A stretch of 64,000 nt of DNA from Gordonibacter massiliensis (ex Traore et al. 2017). Its GTDB lineage: Bacteria; Actinomycetota; Coriobacteriia; Coriobacteriales; Eggerthellaceae. Below the pieces are notes generated by a model. It did not search any database, had not been told where the DNA came from, and saw only the letters and a program-made list of their open reading frames with translations. Below, one piece after another: positions 38,240 to 46,909 of the stretch (within the stretch, counting starts at the first letter, position 1; every line of letters begins with the position of its first letter). Location of the stretch: contig LT827128.1 of the NCBI GenBank assembly GCA_900170005.1, positions 992,001-1,056,000 of the forward strand, read 5' to 3'. The position numbers were made by a program, and so were the translations under genes.

Positions 38240-39985
38240 ATGGAACTGATGTCAGGTAACGAAGCCATCGCCCAGGGGGCGTGGGAGGCGGGCGCGCATA
38301 TCGGCGTGGCCTATCCCGGAACGCCCTCCACCGAAACGCTCGAGGCGTTCGCGAAGAAGGACGGGGTGTACGCCGAGTGGTGCGTGAACGAGAAGGTGGC
38401 CGTGGAGGTGGGCATCGGAGCCTCGGCTGCGGGCGCGCGCGTGCTGTCCACCATGAAGCACGTGGGCGTGAACGTGGCGGCCGATCCGCTGTTCACCGCC
38501 GCGTACACGGGCGTGGGCGGCGGCATGGTGGTGCTGGCTGCCGACGATCCCGGCATGTACTCGTCGCAGAACGAGCAGGACTCCCACTACTACGCCCGCG
38601 CGGCGCATATACCCATGCTCGACCCCGCCGACTCGGCCGAGGCGCTGCGCTTCACGCGCGAAGCCTTCGATTTGTCCGAGCGCTTCGACGTTCCCGTGTT
38701 CATCCGCTCGTCGGTTCGCGTGTCGCACACGAAGACGCCGGTGGAAACGGGGGAGCGCGTCCGCGTCGACATCAAACCTTACGAGAAAGACGCGGGCAAG
38801 TGGGTCATGATGCCCGCGTTCGCCAAGCCGCGCCGCAAGGTGCAGCTCGAGCGCATCGACGCGCTCGCCGCGTGGGCCGAGGATTGCCCGTACAACCGCA
38901 TCGAGCGCCGCTGCCGCGCCGCAGGCGTCGTGTGCGCGGGGGCGGCGTACCAGCACGTGGTCGAGGCGCTGCCCGACGCGTCGGTGTTCAAGCTGGGCTG
39001 CACATGGCCCCTGCCCGCCGAGGCGCTGCGCTCCTTCGCCGCCAGCGTGGACGCGCTCTACGTGGTGGAGGAGGCCTCCGAGTACCTGACCGAGGCCGTG
39101 CACGCGCTGGGCATCGAGGTCGCCGACTTCGCGAACCCGCTCCCGCGCGACGGCGAGCTTTCGCCGGGCCTTGTCCGCGCGGCGTTCGGGCTCGCGGAGC
39201 CAGCGCACGAGGACGCGCCCGCAGGGCTTCCCGGCCGCCCGCCGGCGCTCTGCCCGGGCTGCCCCCACCGCCTGGTGTTCAAGGAGCTCACGCGCATCAA
39301 AGCCATCGTCGCGGGCGATATCGGGTGCTACACGCTGGGTGCGTTGCCGCCGCTGTCCGCCATGGACACGTGCGTGGACATGGGCGCCTCGGTGTCGATG
39401 GCGCACGGCTTCGAGCTGGCGCTGGCGGGCGCGGAGCATCGCCCCGTGGTGGCCGTCATCGGCGACTCCACGTTCGCGCACTCGGGTCTGTCGTCGCTCA
39501 TCTCCACCGTGTACAACCGCGGCGGAGGCACGGTGTGCGTGCTGGACAACCGCACCACGGCCATGACGGGCCGCCAGGGCAACCCCTTCAACGGCGAGAC
39601 GCTGCAGAAGCGTCCCAGCCGCGAGCTCGACCTCGAGGGCGTGGTGCGATCGCTGGGCGTGGAGGACGTGCGCACGATCGATCCGCACGATGCCAAGGCC
39701 GTGCGCGCCGCCCTCAAGAGCGCCACGTCCTCGGGCGAGCTGTCGGTGGTCGTGTTCCGCGCCCCGTGCGTGCTGCTTGAGCGCACCCGCAAGCCGGCCT
39801 TCGCGGTGACGGGCGCCTGCACGGCGTGCGGCGTGTGCCCCACGCTGGGATGCCCGGCCATCGCGAAGGACGCCGAGACGGGCCGCGCGGACATCGACCC
39901 CGGCCTGTGCATAGGCTGCGGCCAGTGCGCCCAGTACTGCGCCTTCGACGCCATCGAGCAAACGGAAGGAGGCTCCCATGAATAG
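38240..39985 (+). CDS. iorA: Indolepyruvate:ferredoxin oxidoreductase, alpha subunit
   Basis: The 581-residue subunit carries the pyrimidine-binding region (about 1-200, AYPGTPSTETLEAFA), a TPP-binding domain (GDIGCYTLG near 353 and GDSTFAHSGL near 411) and a C-terminal ferredoxin domain with two 4Fe-4S motifs (CTACGVC and CIGCGQCAQYC). It oxidises aryl-pyruvates from aromatic amino acids to aryl-acetyl-CoA and reduces ferredoxin. It overlaps iorB by 8 bases. Confidence 0.95.
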   Translation: MELMSGNEAIAQGAWEAGAHIGVAYPGTPSTETLEAFAKKDGVYAEWCVNEKVAVEVGIGASAAGARVLSTMKHVGVNVAADPLFTAAYTGVGGGMVVLAADDPGMYSSQNEQDSHYYARAAHIPMLDPADSAEALRFTREAFDLSERFDVPVFIRSSVRVSHTKTPVETGERVRVDIKPYEKDAGKWVMMPAFAKPRRKVQLERIDALAAWAEDCPYNRIERRCRAAGVVCAGAAYQHVVEALPDASVFKLGCTWPLPAEALRSFAASVDALYVVEEASEYLTEAVHALGIEVADFANPLPRDGELSPGLVRAAFGLAEPAHEDAPAGLPGRPPALCPGCPHRLVFKELTRIKAIVAGDIGCYTLGALPPLSAMDTCVDMGASVSMAHGFELALAGAEHRPVVAVIGDSTFAHSGLSSLISTVYNRGGGTVCVLDNRTTAMTGRQGNPFNGETLQKRPSRELDLEGVVRSLGVEDVRTIDPHDAKAVRAALKSATSSGELSVVVFRAPCVLLERTRKPAFAVTGACTACGVCPTLGCPAIAKDAETGRADIDPGLCIGCGQCAQYCAFDAIEQTEGGSHE

Positions 39986-40568
39986 CGCCAGCAACGCCAC
40001 GACCGTGCTCTTGTGCGGCGTGGGCGGCCAGGGCACCATCCTGGCGGCCGACCTTCTCGCCCATGCGGCGCTCGAGGCCGGCACGTCGGTGAAGGTGTCG
40101 GAGATCCACGGCATGGCCCAGCGCGGCGGCGCCGTGACCACGGTGGTGCGCTTCGGCGACGAGGTGGTCTCCATGGTGTGCGACCCCGGCACGGCCGACT
40201 GCGTCGTGTCGTTCGAGACCACCGAGGCGCTGCGAAACCTGCCCTTCCTGGCGGAAGGCGGCTACCTGCTCGTGGCCGACGAGGCCATCAAGCCCTTGCC
40301 CGTGGCCACGGGCAAGGCGTCCATGCCCGCGCACGCGCGCGAGACGTTGGCCGACCTGGGCGCCACGCTCATCCCGGCGGGCGACCTGGCCCGCGAGGCC
40401 GGCAGCGCGAAGTCCACGAACGTGGTGCTGCTGGGCGCGCTTTCCACGCGCCTGCCGTTTCCCGTCGAGGCATGGGAGCGCGTGGTGGCCGACCGCGTGC
40501 CGCCGAAGACCGTCGACGCCAACCTGGCGGCGTTCCGCGCCGGGCGCGCGTTCGGGGAAGGGGCCTAG
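39978..40568 (+). CDS. iorB: Indolepyruvate:ferredoxin oxidoreductase, beta subunit
   Basis: The 196-residue gamma-domain subunit contains LLCGVGGQGTILAADLLAHAA and EIHGMAQRGGAVTTVVRFG, the CoA-binding gamma signatures. It completes the heterodimer with IorA. Confidence 0.95.
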   Translation: MNSASNATTVLLCGVGGQGTILAADLLAHAALEAGTSVKVSEIHGMAQRGGAVTTVVRFGDEVVSMVCDPGTADCVVSFETTEALRNLPFLAEGGYLLVADEAIKPLPVATGKASMPAHARETLADLGATLIPAGDLAREAGSAKSTNVVLLGALSTRLPFPVEAWERVVADRVPPKTVDANLAAFRAGRAFGEGA

Positions 40569-40571
40569 GAC

Positions 40572-41009
40572 ATGAGCGTGCAGCAGATCAGCGTGTTCCT
40601 GGAAAGCCAGCCCGGGCACCTGCGCCGCGTGCTCGACGCGTTCGAGGACGCGCACGTGAGCGTGCGCGGCTACAGCGCGTCGGACACGGGCGACTACGGC
40701 ATCGTGCGCTTCATCGTGGACGACCCGGCCCGCGCGCTCGAGGTTCTTGGCTCCATGGGAGCGGCGGCCACGGCCACCGACGTGCTGTGCCTGCGCCTGG
40801 ATGACACCCCCGGCGAGCTCGCGCGGGTCATGGGCATCATGGCCGACTGCGACATCAACGTCACCTACAGCTACTCGCTCATCTCCACCTACATCGCGCT
40901 GTCCGTGAAGGACCTGACCCGCGCCGAGGAGCTGCTGGCCGGCGAGCCGGTGGAGCTCATCGGGCAGGACGACCTGGCCCGCCCCCTCGCGTCCGCCGAG
41001 GGGCGGTGA
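40572..41009 (+). CDS. ACT-domain protein (tandem)
   Basis: A 145-residue tandem ACT protein, paralogous to the one at 35504 (shared VFLE, PG-LA-V core). It follows iorB by 3 bases and overlaps the second PaaK gene by four (GTGA). A likely aromatic ligand sensor. Confidence 0.88.
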   Translation: MSVQQISVFLESQPGHLRRVLDAFEDAHVSVRGYSASDTGDYGIVRFIVDDPARALEVLGSMGAAATATDVLCLRLDDTPGELARVMGIMADCDINVTYSYSLISTYIALSVKDLTRAEELLAGEPVELIGQDDLARPLASAEGR

Positions 41010-42379
41010 TCCGCGTGGCCGACATGACCGTGAAGGGCGCGGCGCTCGCCGCCGCGGCGGCCGGGGACTTCTCCGACCTGCCCATCCACAACCCGGCCGT
41101 CGAATGCGCGTCGCGCGAGCGCATCCGCGCCATCCAGCTGGAGAAACTCATCGCGCAGGTCGAGTGGACCTATGCGCGGGTTCCCTGGTACCGCGCGCGC
41201 ATGGACGAGCTCGGCGTGTCGCCGGCGGACATCAAGACCTTGGACGACGTGCGGAAGCTCCCGTTCACGGACAAGTCCGTGCTGCGCGACACCTTCCCCT
41301 ACGGCCTGTTCGCCGTGCCGCTCGACGAGGTGGTGGAGCTGCATGCGTCGTCGGGCACCACCGGCAAGCCCATCGTGGTGGGCTATAACCGCGCCGACAT
41401 GGACATGTGGGCCGACTGCATCATGCGCCTCGTGCAGATGGCGGGCGTCGTGCCCGGCGACCGCGCGCAGATGGCGTTCGGCTACGGCATGTTCACCGGC
41501 GGCTTCGGCCTGCACTACGGGCTGCAGAAGCTGGGATGCATGATGATCCCCGCCGGTTCGGGCAACACCGAGCGGCACATCGCCATGATCGAGGACTACG
41601 GCACCACCGTGCTCATCGCCACGCCCTCCTACGCGCTGCACATGTGCGAGGTGGGGGAGCGGCTGGGCTTCGACTGGGAATCGTCCTCGCTGCGCGTGGG
41701 TTTGTTCGGCGGCGAGCCGTGCCCGCCGGGCCTCAAGGCCGAGATCGAGAGCCGCATGCACATCGTGTGCACCGACAACTACGGCTTGACCGAGGTCATG
41801 GGGCCGGGCGTGTCGGGCGAGTGCCTGGCTGCGCGCGACATGCAGCACATCGCCGAGGACCACTTCCTGTGGGAGGTCGTGGATCCCGAGACGGGCGAGC
41901 CCGTGCCCGACGGGGAGATGGGCGAGCTCGTGCTCACGCCGCTGGGGAAGCAGGCCATCCCCGTGCTGCGCTACCGCACGCACGATCTCACGCGCGTCGT
42001 GTGCGAGCCCTGCGCCTGCGGGCGCACCACGGCGCGCATGCAGAAGGTGCGCGCGCGCTGCGACGACATGCTCATCATTCGCGGCACGAACGTGTTCCCG
42101 AGCCAGGTGGAAGACGTGCTCTCCGGCATCCAGGGCGTCACGCCGCACTACCGCATCGTCGTGGACAACGAGGGCGGGCTCGACCGCATGGTCGTGCACG
42201 TGGAGCTGAAGCCCGAGGCGTTCTCCGACTCCTTCGAGGACATGGAGCGCCTGCGGCGCGCCATCGAGGAGAAGCTCAAGGGCGTGCTTTTGGTGGGCGT
42301 CCGCGTGAAGCTCGTGGAGCCGGGCGGCATCGAGCGCACCACGGGCAAGGCCAAGCATGTCGAGGACTTGCGGAGGTAG
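41006..42379 (+). CDS. paaK: Phenylacetate-CoA ligase (second copy)
   Basis: The 457-residue enzyme is homologous to that at 34196, with ASSGTTGKPIVVGYN, YGLTEVMGPGV and CDDMLIIRGTNVFPSQVE. An N-terminal extension of about 25 residues depends on the start chosen; the GTG at 41006 is coupled to the ACT stop, while GTG 41015 and ATG 41024 are alternatives. It acts in aromatic-acid activation or, run backwards with IorAB, in energy conservation from aromatic amino acids. Confidence 0.92.
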   Translation: MIRVADMTVKGAALAAAAAGDFSDLPIHNPAVECASRERIRAIQLEKLIAQVEWTYARVPWYRARMDELGVSPADIKTLDDVRKLPFTDKSVLRDTFPYGLFAVPLDEVVELHASSGTTGKPIVVGYNRADMDMWADCIMRLVQMAGVVPGDRAQMAFGYGMFTGGFGLHYGLQKLGCMMIPAGSGNTERHIAMIEDYGTTVLIATPSYALHMCEVGERLGFDWESSSLRVGLFGGEPCPPGLKAEIESRMHIVCTDNYGLTEVMGPGVSGECLAARDMQHIAEDHFLWEVVDPETGEPVPDGEMGELVLTPLGKQAIPVLRYRTHDLTRVVCEPCACGRTTARMQKVRARCDDMLIIRGTNVFPSQVEDVLSGIQGVTPHYRIVVDNEGGLDRMVVHVELKPEAFSDSFEDMERLRRAIEEKLKGVLLVGVRVKLVEPGGIERTTGKAKHVEDLRR

Positions 42380-42435
42380 CTTGTTCCACCTGCGAGTTCG
42401 GGGGTCGGGCGGGCATCCCGTGCAGCGCTAGCGCT

Positions 42436-42556
42436 TGTCATCCTGAGCGAGCGCAGCGAGTCGAAGGATCCCGTGCGGCGCTAGCTGGAAGCCTCTCGGT
42501 TGCCACCGCACGGGATCCTTCGACTCTGGCGCTACGCGCCTCCGCTCAGGATGACA
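42436..42556. repeat. Dispersed palindromic repeat, copy 2 (inverted pair)
   Basis: Two copies face each other: TGTCATCCTGAGCGAGCG with GAGTCGAAGGATCCCGTG, then CACGGGATCCTTCGACTC ending GCTCAGGATGACA. The transcript can fold into one long hairpin. It lies directly upstream of the GIY-YIG/GluQ-RS gene. The rest of 42380-42615 holds nothing else. Confidence 0.8.
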
Positions 42557-42615
42557 GCACGTGGGCGCATAGAACTACGCTCAGAATGACAGAGGCACGT
42601 GACGTCGGGAAGGGG

Positions 42616-43842
42616 ATGCCCGTGGCCGAGGCAAACGTTTACAGCGTGTACATCATGAGCAACGCCCGCCGCACTGTCTTGTATATCGGAGTGACGAGCG
42701 ATCTTGCCCGACGCGTTGCCGAACATAAATCACATGCGTTCAAGGGCTTCACCGATCGCTACAACGCCACCGAATTAGTGTACTGCGAAAGCTGCGGACG
42801 CATCGAAGACGCCATCGCGCGTGAAAAGCAGCTCAAAGGCTGGAGTCGAAAGAAAAAGGAAGCGCTAGTAGAGCGCCTGAACCCCCAATGGCGCGACCTA
42901 TCTGTCGAAGCGCCCGTCCAAGACCCCGTCGTGGGGCGGTTCGCTCCCTCGCCGACGGGGCGGATGCATGCGGGGAACGTGTTCGCGGCGCTCGTCGCGT
43001 GGCTCGTGGCCAAATCGCAGGGCGGGAGAATCGTGCTGCGGATCGAGGACTTGGACGCGGAGCGCTCGAAGCCGGTGTTCGTCGACGCGGTGCAGCGGGA
43101 CTTCGAGCGGTTGGGACTCACGTGGGACGAGGGGCCGTACTTCCAGCACGACCGCACGGAGGCGTACCGCGCCGCCTTCGACGAGCTGCGCGCCCGGGAC
43201 CTCGTGTACCCCTGCTTCTGCACGCGCGCCGACCTGCATGCGGCCTCGGCTCCTCATCGCGGCGAGAAGCCGGTGTATCCGGGCACCTGCCGCCGCTTGA
43301 GCGATGACGAGCGCGCCGCTCGCGCGCAGGATCGCACCCCGGCGCAGCGACTTGTCGTGCCCGACCGGGACGTCGCCTTCGTCGACCAGGTGCAGGGGCC
43401 TTACGCGCAGAACCTCGGCACGGACTGCGGCGACTTCCTCGTGCGGCGTTCCGACGGAGCCTTCGCCTACCAGCTGGCGGTGGTGGTGGACGATGCCGCG
43501 CAGGGCGTGAACTCGGTGGTGCGCGGCGTCGACCTGCTGTGCTCCACGCCGCAGCAAATCTACCTGCAAGAACTCCTCGGTTTGCCGCATCCGCAGTACG
43601 CGCACGTTCCGCTCGTCGTCGCCGAACGCGACCGGCGCCTCTCGAAGCGCGACCGCGACGCCGCCCTCGACGCGCTGCTCGCCCGCTTCGAAACGCCTGA
43701 AGGGGTCATCGGTCATATCGCCGGCATCACCGGCCTTGCGCCCACCTGCGACCCCGCCACCCCCGAGGAGCTGCTCGAAACCTTCGACTTTGCCGCCTTG
43801 CCGGCGACCTTCGACGATCTCGTGCAGGTTCGCTGGAGGTAG
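42616..43842 (+). CDS. gluQ: GIY-YIG domain fused to glutamyl-Q tRNA(Asp) synthetase
   Basis: A single open frame of 408 codons. Residues about 5-92 form a GIY-YIG nuclease domain of the UPF0213 type (YSVYIMSNARRTVLYIGVTSDL, REKQLKGWSR). From about residue 106 it is a GluQ-RS: GRFAPSPTGRMHAGN (HIGH loop), zinc ligands CFC and GTC, and LSKRDRD (KMSKS loop). GluQ-RS places glutamate on queuosine of tRNA(Asp). The ATG at 42616 abuts GGGAAGGGG; GTG 42622 has better spacing. An internal GTG at 42931 could start the synthetase alone but lacks a ribosome site. GluQ-RS is normally about 300 residues with no such domain. Confidence 0.85.
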   Translation: MPVAEANVYSVYIMSNARRTVLYIGVTSDLARRVAEHKSHAFKGFTDRYNATELVYCESCGRIEDAIAREKQLKGWSRKKKEALVERLNPQWRDLSVEAPVQDPVVGRFAPSPTGRMHAGNVFAALVAWLVAKSQGGRIVLRIEDLDAERSKPVFVDAVQRDFERLGLTWDEGPYFQHDRTEAYRAAFDELRARDLVYPCFCTRADLHAASAPHRGEKPVYPGTCRRLSDDERAARAQDRTPAQRLVVPDRDVAFVDQVQGPYAQNLGTDCGDFLVRRSDGAFAYQLAVVVDDAAQGVNSVVRGVDLLCSTPQQIYLQELLGLPHPQYAHVPLVVAERDRRLSKRDRDAALDALLARFETPEGVIGHIAGITGLAPTCDPATPEELLETFDFAALPATFDDLVQVRWR

Positions 43843-43847
43843 GGCCG

Positions 43848-44342
43848 TTAAAGAACGATGAGCGAGCTGGCTATCTCGATGGCCAGAACCGCGAGCATGA
43901 CGACGGCGAGCACGGCGATGCCGCGCCGTCCGAGCGCGTATTCCTCATCGAGCCCACCGGCGTTGCCGTCCTCTACGCCCGCAAACCTCCTTCTGTCGCG
44001 GCGCGACCCCGCACCGATCCAAACGCAGCCGACGATAACTGCGAGGAGAAACACACCGCCCGACACCGCTTCGAGGTTTGCGGAGAAGTCGCTTGCTGCG
44101 CTGAACGCCGCGATGCCGAGGATGCCGGCGCACGCCACTGCCCACACCAGATCGACGAGAGCGGCCCGCCTTCCCCGACGTCTTTGAAGCGGGGTTGCAG
44201 GGCGTCCTTCATAGCGATTGAAAGTGATGTCGGAAAAGCCCAGCCACGCTCCATGCCATTGCTTCCACGAAGCCGTCAGCAGCAAAACGATCAAGGGGAC
44301 GAACAGGGCGCACCCAACGATCAGCTTCACGTACCCGTCCAT
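43848..44342 (-). CDS. Small four-helix membrane protein, WxGxW family
   Basis: The 164-residue protein has helices near 5-25, 60-80, 92-112 and 140-162. After helix 1 it has TASWKQWHGAWLGF and, some 25 residues on, QRRRGRRAALVD. The same layout occurs in the products at 45131, 46331 and 47967. Topology and the W-x-G-x-W motif recall DUF3784-like proteins, but I cannot name the family. GGGAGAG precedes the ATG. Function unknown. Confidence 0.65.
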   Translation of the reverse strand: MDGYVKLIVGCALFVPLIVLLLTASWKQWHGAWLGFSDITFNRYEGRPATPLQRRRGRRAALVDLVWAVACAGILGIAAFSAASDFSANLEAVSGGVFLLAVIVGCVWIGAGSRRDRRRFAGVEDGNAGGLDEEYALGRRGIAVLAVVMLAVLAIEIASSLIVL

Positions 44343-44489
44343 GGCGCTCTCCCTTCAACCAGCTTCGCCACAGTATACTCCGGCATCACCGGACAGGGAA
44401 AGGGCGAAGAACGAGTGGCTGCCTACCGCGCTTTCCCATCCCGTGTAGGTGCGCTGAGGATAGGCTCGTTTGAAAGACCGATCTACAGG

Positions 44490-44783
44490 CTATGCTGGGA
44501 TATCGTAGCGGTAGCTCTTCTCGTAGAGCGCCTCAGGGGCAATATCTATCGCGCCGTTATTCCATGTCACAATTCCGTGGTCGAGTTGAAATGACGCGAA
44601 GACGCTTTTATCCTCCAGGGGTTTGAAGGCCGGAACGTCGAGCAGGGGAGCAGCGTCGAACAAGCGCGTCTCGCCGCTGGAGAAGCGCACAAGCATGCTG
44701 TAGTCGTTAACCACACGCACCTGATCAACCTTCATATCCTCGCGTGGTGCTCCGGCATACGCGATATCATTCACAACATACAT
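44490..44783 (-). CDS. DUF2442 protein
   Basis: The 97-residue protein has the DUF2442 pattern (VNDYSMLVRFSSGETRLFDAAPLL, then VTWNNGAIDIAPEALY). It follows the DUF4160 gene by 9 bases and has AAGGAGG upstream. DUF2442/DUF4160 pairs are common, often among mobile or toxin-antitoxin-like genes, but the biochemical role is not established. Confidence 0.88.
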   Translation of the reverse strand: MYVVNDIAYAGAPREDMKVDQVRVVNDYSMLVRFSSGETRLFDAAPLLDVPAFKPLEDKSVFASFQLDHGIVTWNNGAIDIAPEALYEKSYRYDIPA

Positions 44784-44792
44784 GATGCCTCC

Positions 44793-45059
44793 TTACGCGA
44801 GCGGGTCGATGCGGTCGAGCGGTTTACCGATAACGGCGTTGTTCCAAGCTCTATAGAGTTCATCTTCGTGCAAAACCAACCAAGCTTGAATCAGCTTGTA
44901 CTGCTTCACGGGAAGGGAGCCGGCCAGCAACTCACCATCGATGGCGATAGAAGCCTCATAGTCGCCGTAAAACACATGCACATGAGGTTTATGGTGTTTT
45001 CCGTCATCCATGAACAGCATTTTTATGATGAGTCCGTAAAACCTGCTCAGTTCTGGCAT
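44793..45059 (-). CDS. DUF4160 protein
   Basis: The 88-residue protein contains the DUF4160 core: GLIIKMLFMDDGKHHKPHVHVFYGDYEASI, with the HxPHxHV motif. AGGAGG precedes the ATG. It is the first gene of a two-gene unit with DUF2442. Histidines suggest metal or nucleic-acid chemistry, unproven. Confidence 0.88.
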   Translation of the reverse strand: MPELSRFYGLIIKMLFMDDGKHHKPHVHVFYGDYEASIAIDGELLAGSLPVKQYKLIQAWLVLHEDELYRAWNNAVIGKPLDRIDPLA

Positions 45060-45130
45060 TTGCCCTCCTAACCGATTCTCTTGTCTTAGATTATAACATC
45101 GTGGGAGAAACGGCGTTCTTCACTTGGGTG

Positions 45131-45628
45131 TCAGACGCCTGCGAACAGCACGCCCACGAGGGCGATGACGGCGATGAACGCGATAGAGAACACGAGGGTG
45201 GCCATCGGCAGGTGGTCGAGGCGCGCGGAACGGGCGCGGGCGGCCGTGCGGGACTCCTCTTTCGCGGCGTCGTCCTTGCTTCGGTCGGGGCGCTGGACGA
45301 TGAAGAACCACACCATGCCGACCAAAAGGGCCACGAACGCCACGTTGTTCGCCATCGTGGCCGCCGTGGCGAGCGGGGCGTTGCCGGCAAGCTTGGCACC
45401 TTCGAACAAGACGAGCGTGGCCACCAGCGCGAAGCCTATCAGCAGAACCACGACCATGCGTCGCGCCAGGCGCCTTCGGCCCTCCGAGGTTTCCTCGTCC
45501 TCGTTTTCGCCAGCGCGGCCGGCCACCAAAAACAGCCAGGATCCCCGCCAGAACATCCAAGCCAGCACCGCCAGCGCGACAAGCACCAGCACCGCCGTTG
45601 CCAAGGCAACGATCGCCGTTACGTCCAT
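45131..45628 (-). CDS. Small four-helix membrane protein, WxGxW family
   Basis: A 165-residue paralogue of the product at 43848. Helix 1 ends in LAWMFWRGSWLFLVAGR, then an acidic loop, RRRLARRM and three further helices. ATG 45628 gives this conserved length; a longer frame upstream has no ribosome site. Function unknown. Confidence 0.65.
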   Translation of the reverse strand: MDVTAIVALATAVLVLVALAVLAWMFWRGSWLFLVAGRAGENEDEETSEGRRRLARRMVVVLLIGFALVATLVLFEGAKLAGNAPLATAATMANNVAFVALLVGMVWFFIVQRPDRSKDDAAKEESRTAARARSARLDHLPMATLVFSIAFIAVIALVGVLFAGV

Positions 45629-45850
45629 AAAACAACCTGCCGTTCTCGAAACATCCTGATAAACCGTCGATTCGTTCTCAACGATTATATCGCAAGGCGC
45701 GCACGGTCCCGCCTCGGCAACGAACACGGCGCAAAAGCCGCGTCGCGCTCATCGTTCGAACGCGGCGTGGTAGAATTCGGGTATCGTACGAAAGCGTCCG
45801 GCAGACGGCTGGTTCTCGCCGCGCCGGCACGAGGGGAAGGCGGGACTGCC

Positions 45851-46297
45851 ATGGGTTACGGAACGATTCTGGTCGCATACGACGGGTCCTCGCCGTCGAA
45901 CCGGGCATTGGCGAATGCGCTCGACCTGGTGAACCACGGACTCGGGCAGCGGGTGGTCGTCCTGAGCGTCACCGATCCCGCCAAGATGGGCGATCCCGCG
46001 TTCGCCGCGGCCGCACGGGCGGCAGGCGTGCTGCTGTCGACGGAAGAGAACGAGCAGGCCGCTCTCGAGGCGCTGAAAGAGCAGGTCGCAGGACGCATCG
46101 AGGGGAACGAGGACGCGGTCGACCTGCGCGTGGCCTTCGGCAAGCCGCAGGAGGCCATCGCGAACGCCGCCGCCAAGGAGCCGTGCGGCCTCATCGTCAT
46201 GGGCAGCCGCGGGTTGGGCGCCATCAAGGGCATGCTCGGCAGCGTGAGCACGGCGGTGCTGCACGCTTCCTACGTGCCGGTGCTCATCACGAAGTAG
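45851..46297 (+). CDS. uspA: Universal stress protein
   Basis: The 148-residue UspA-fold protein has ILVAYDGSSPSNRAL at the start and GSRGLGAIKGMLGSVS near the end. This is the G-x2-G-x9-G-S/T ATP-binding motif, so it is an ATP-binding type. It stands alone between two membrane-protein genes. Confidence 0.93.
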   Translation: MGYGTILVAYDGSSPSNRALANALDLVNHGLGQRVVVLSVTDPAKMGDPAFAAAARAAGVLLSTEENEQAALEALKEQVAGRIEGNEDAVDLRVAFGKPQEAIANAAAKEPCGLIVMGSRGLGAIKGMLGSVSTAVLHASYVPVLITK

Positions 46298-46330
46298 GCG
46301 CGCATCGCTCGAGCGACGTCGTGTCGTCCC

Positions 46331-46837
46331 CTAGGTCGCAAGGGAGGCGACAACGAACACGCCGAGCACGACCAGCAGGTAAACGCCCAGTATTACACCG
46401 AGCACCACGCCCGCCTTGCGGTCGAGTTTGACGTCTTCGGCTTTGGAGGGATCGGCGGCCAGCATCTCGCTGCGCTGCCGGCGCGCCTGCCTGTTCGACC
46501 ACACGACGACCCACACGCAGGGTCCGGCGATCAACAGGACGGCGGCGCCGACGAGGACGGAGGACACGGCCGCCCCCGCTTCGCCGGCGAAAGCCGAGGC
46601 GGCGATGGAAGCCGGCAGAAGGATCATCGAAACGCAGCAGCAGGCCATGACGACGGCCATGCGCCGGCCGAGCGCGCGCTGGAAGGGGCTGCCGTACTCC
46701 TCGTCGCTCACGAAGTTGTTGCCGGCGATGGCGCGCAGCCAGCGGCCATGCCAGAATTTCCACGCCATGAGAGCGAAAAGCGCGAACAGAACGGTCGAAA
46801 CGACGGCCGCGCCGATCAGCTCGCCCATGTCGTCCAT
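46331..46837 (-). CDS. Small four-helix membrane protein, WxGxW family
   Basis: A 168-residue paralogue with MAWKFWHGRWLRAIAGNNFVSDEEYGSPFQRALGRRMAV after helix 1. This copy shows best the likeness to DUF3784-type proteins (aromatic-G-x-W-L-x-x-I-A-G then S-x-E-E). Four hydrophobic helices. Function unknown. Confidence 0.68.
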   Translation of the reverse strand: MDDMGELIGAAVVSTVLFALFALMAWKFWHGRWLRAIAGNNFVSDEEYGSPFQRALGRRMAVVMACCCVSMILLPASIAASAFAGEAGAAVSSVLVGAAVLLIAGPCVWVVVWSNRQARRQRSEMLAADPSKAEDVKLDRKAGVVLGVILGVYLLVVLGVFVVASLAT

Positions 46838-46909
46838 CTGCGCCCCTTTCCCCTGTTAACCTCGCATCAGTATAGCAAAGGTCTTGCGTGGCGGGGGAGC
46901 GCGACCCCC

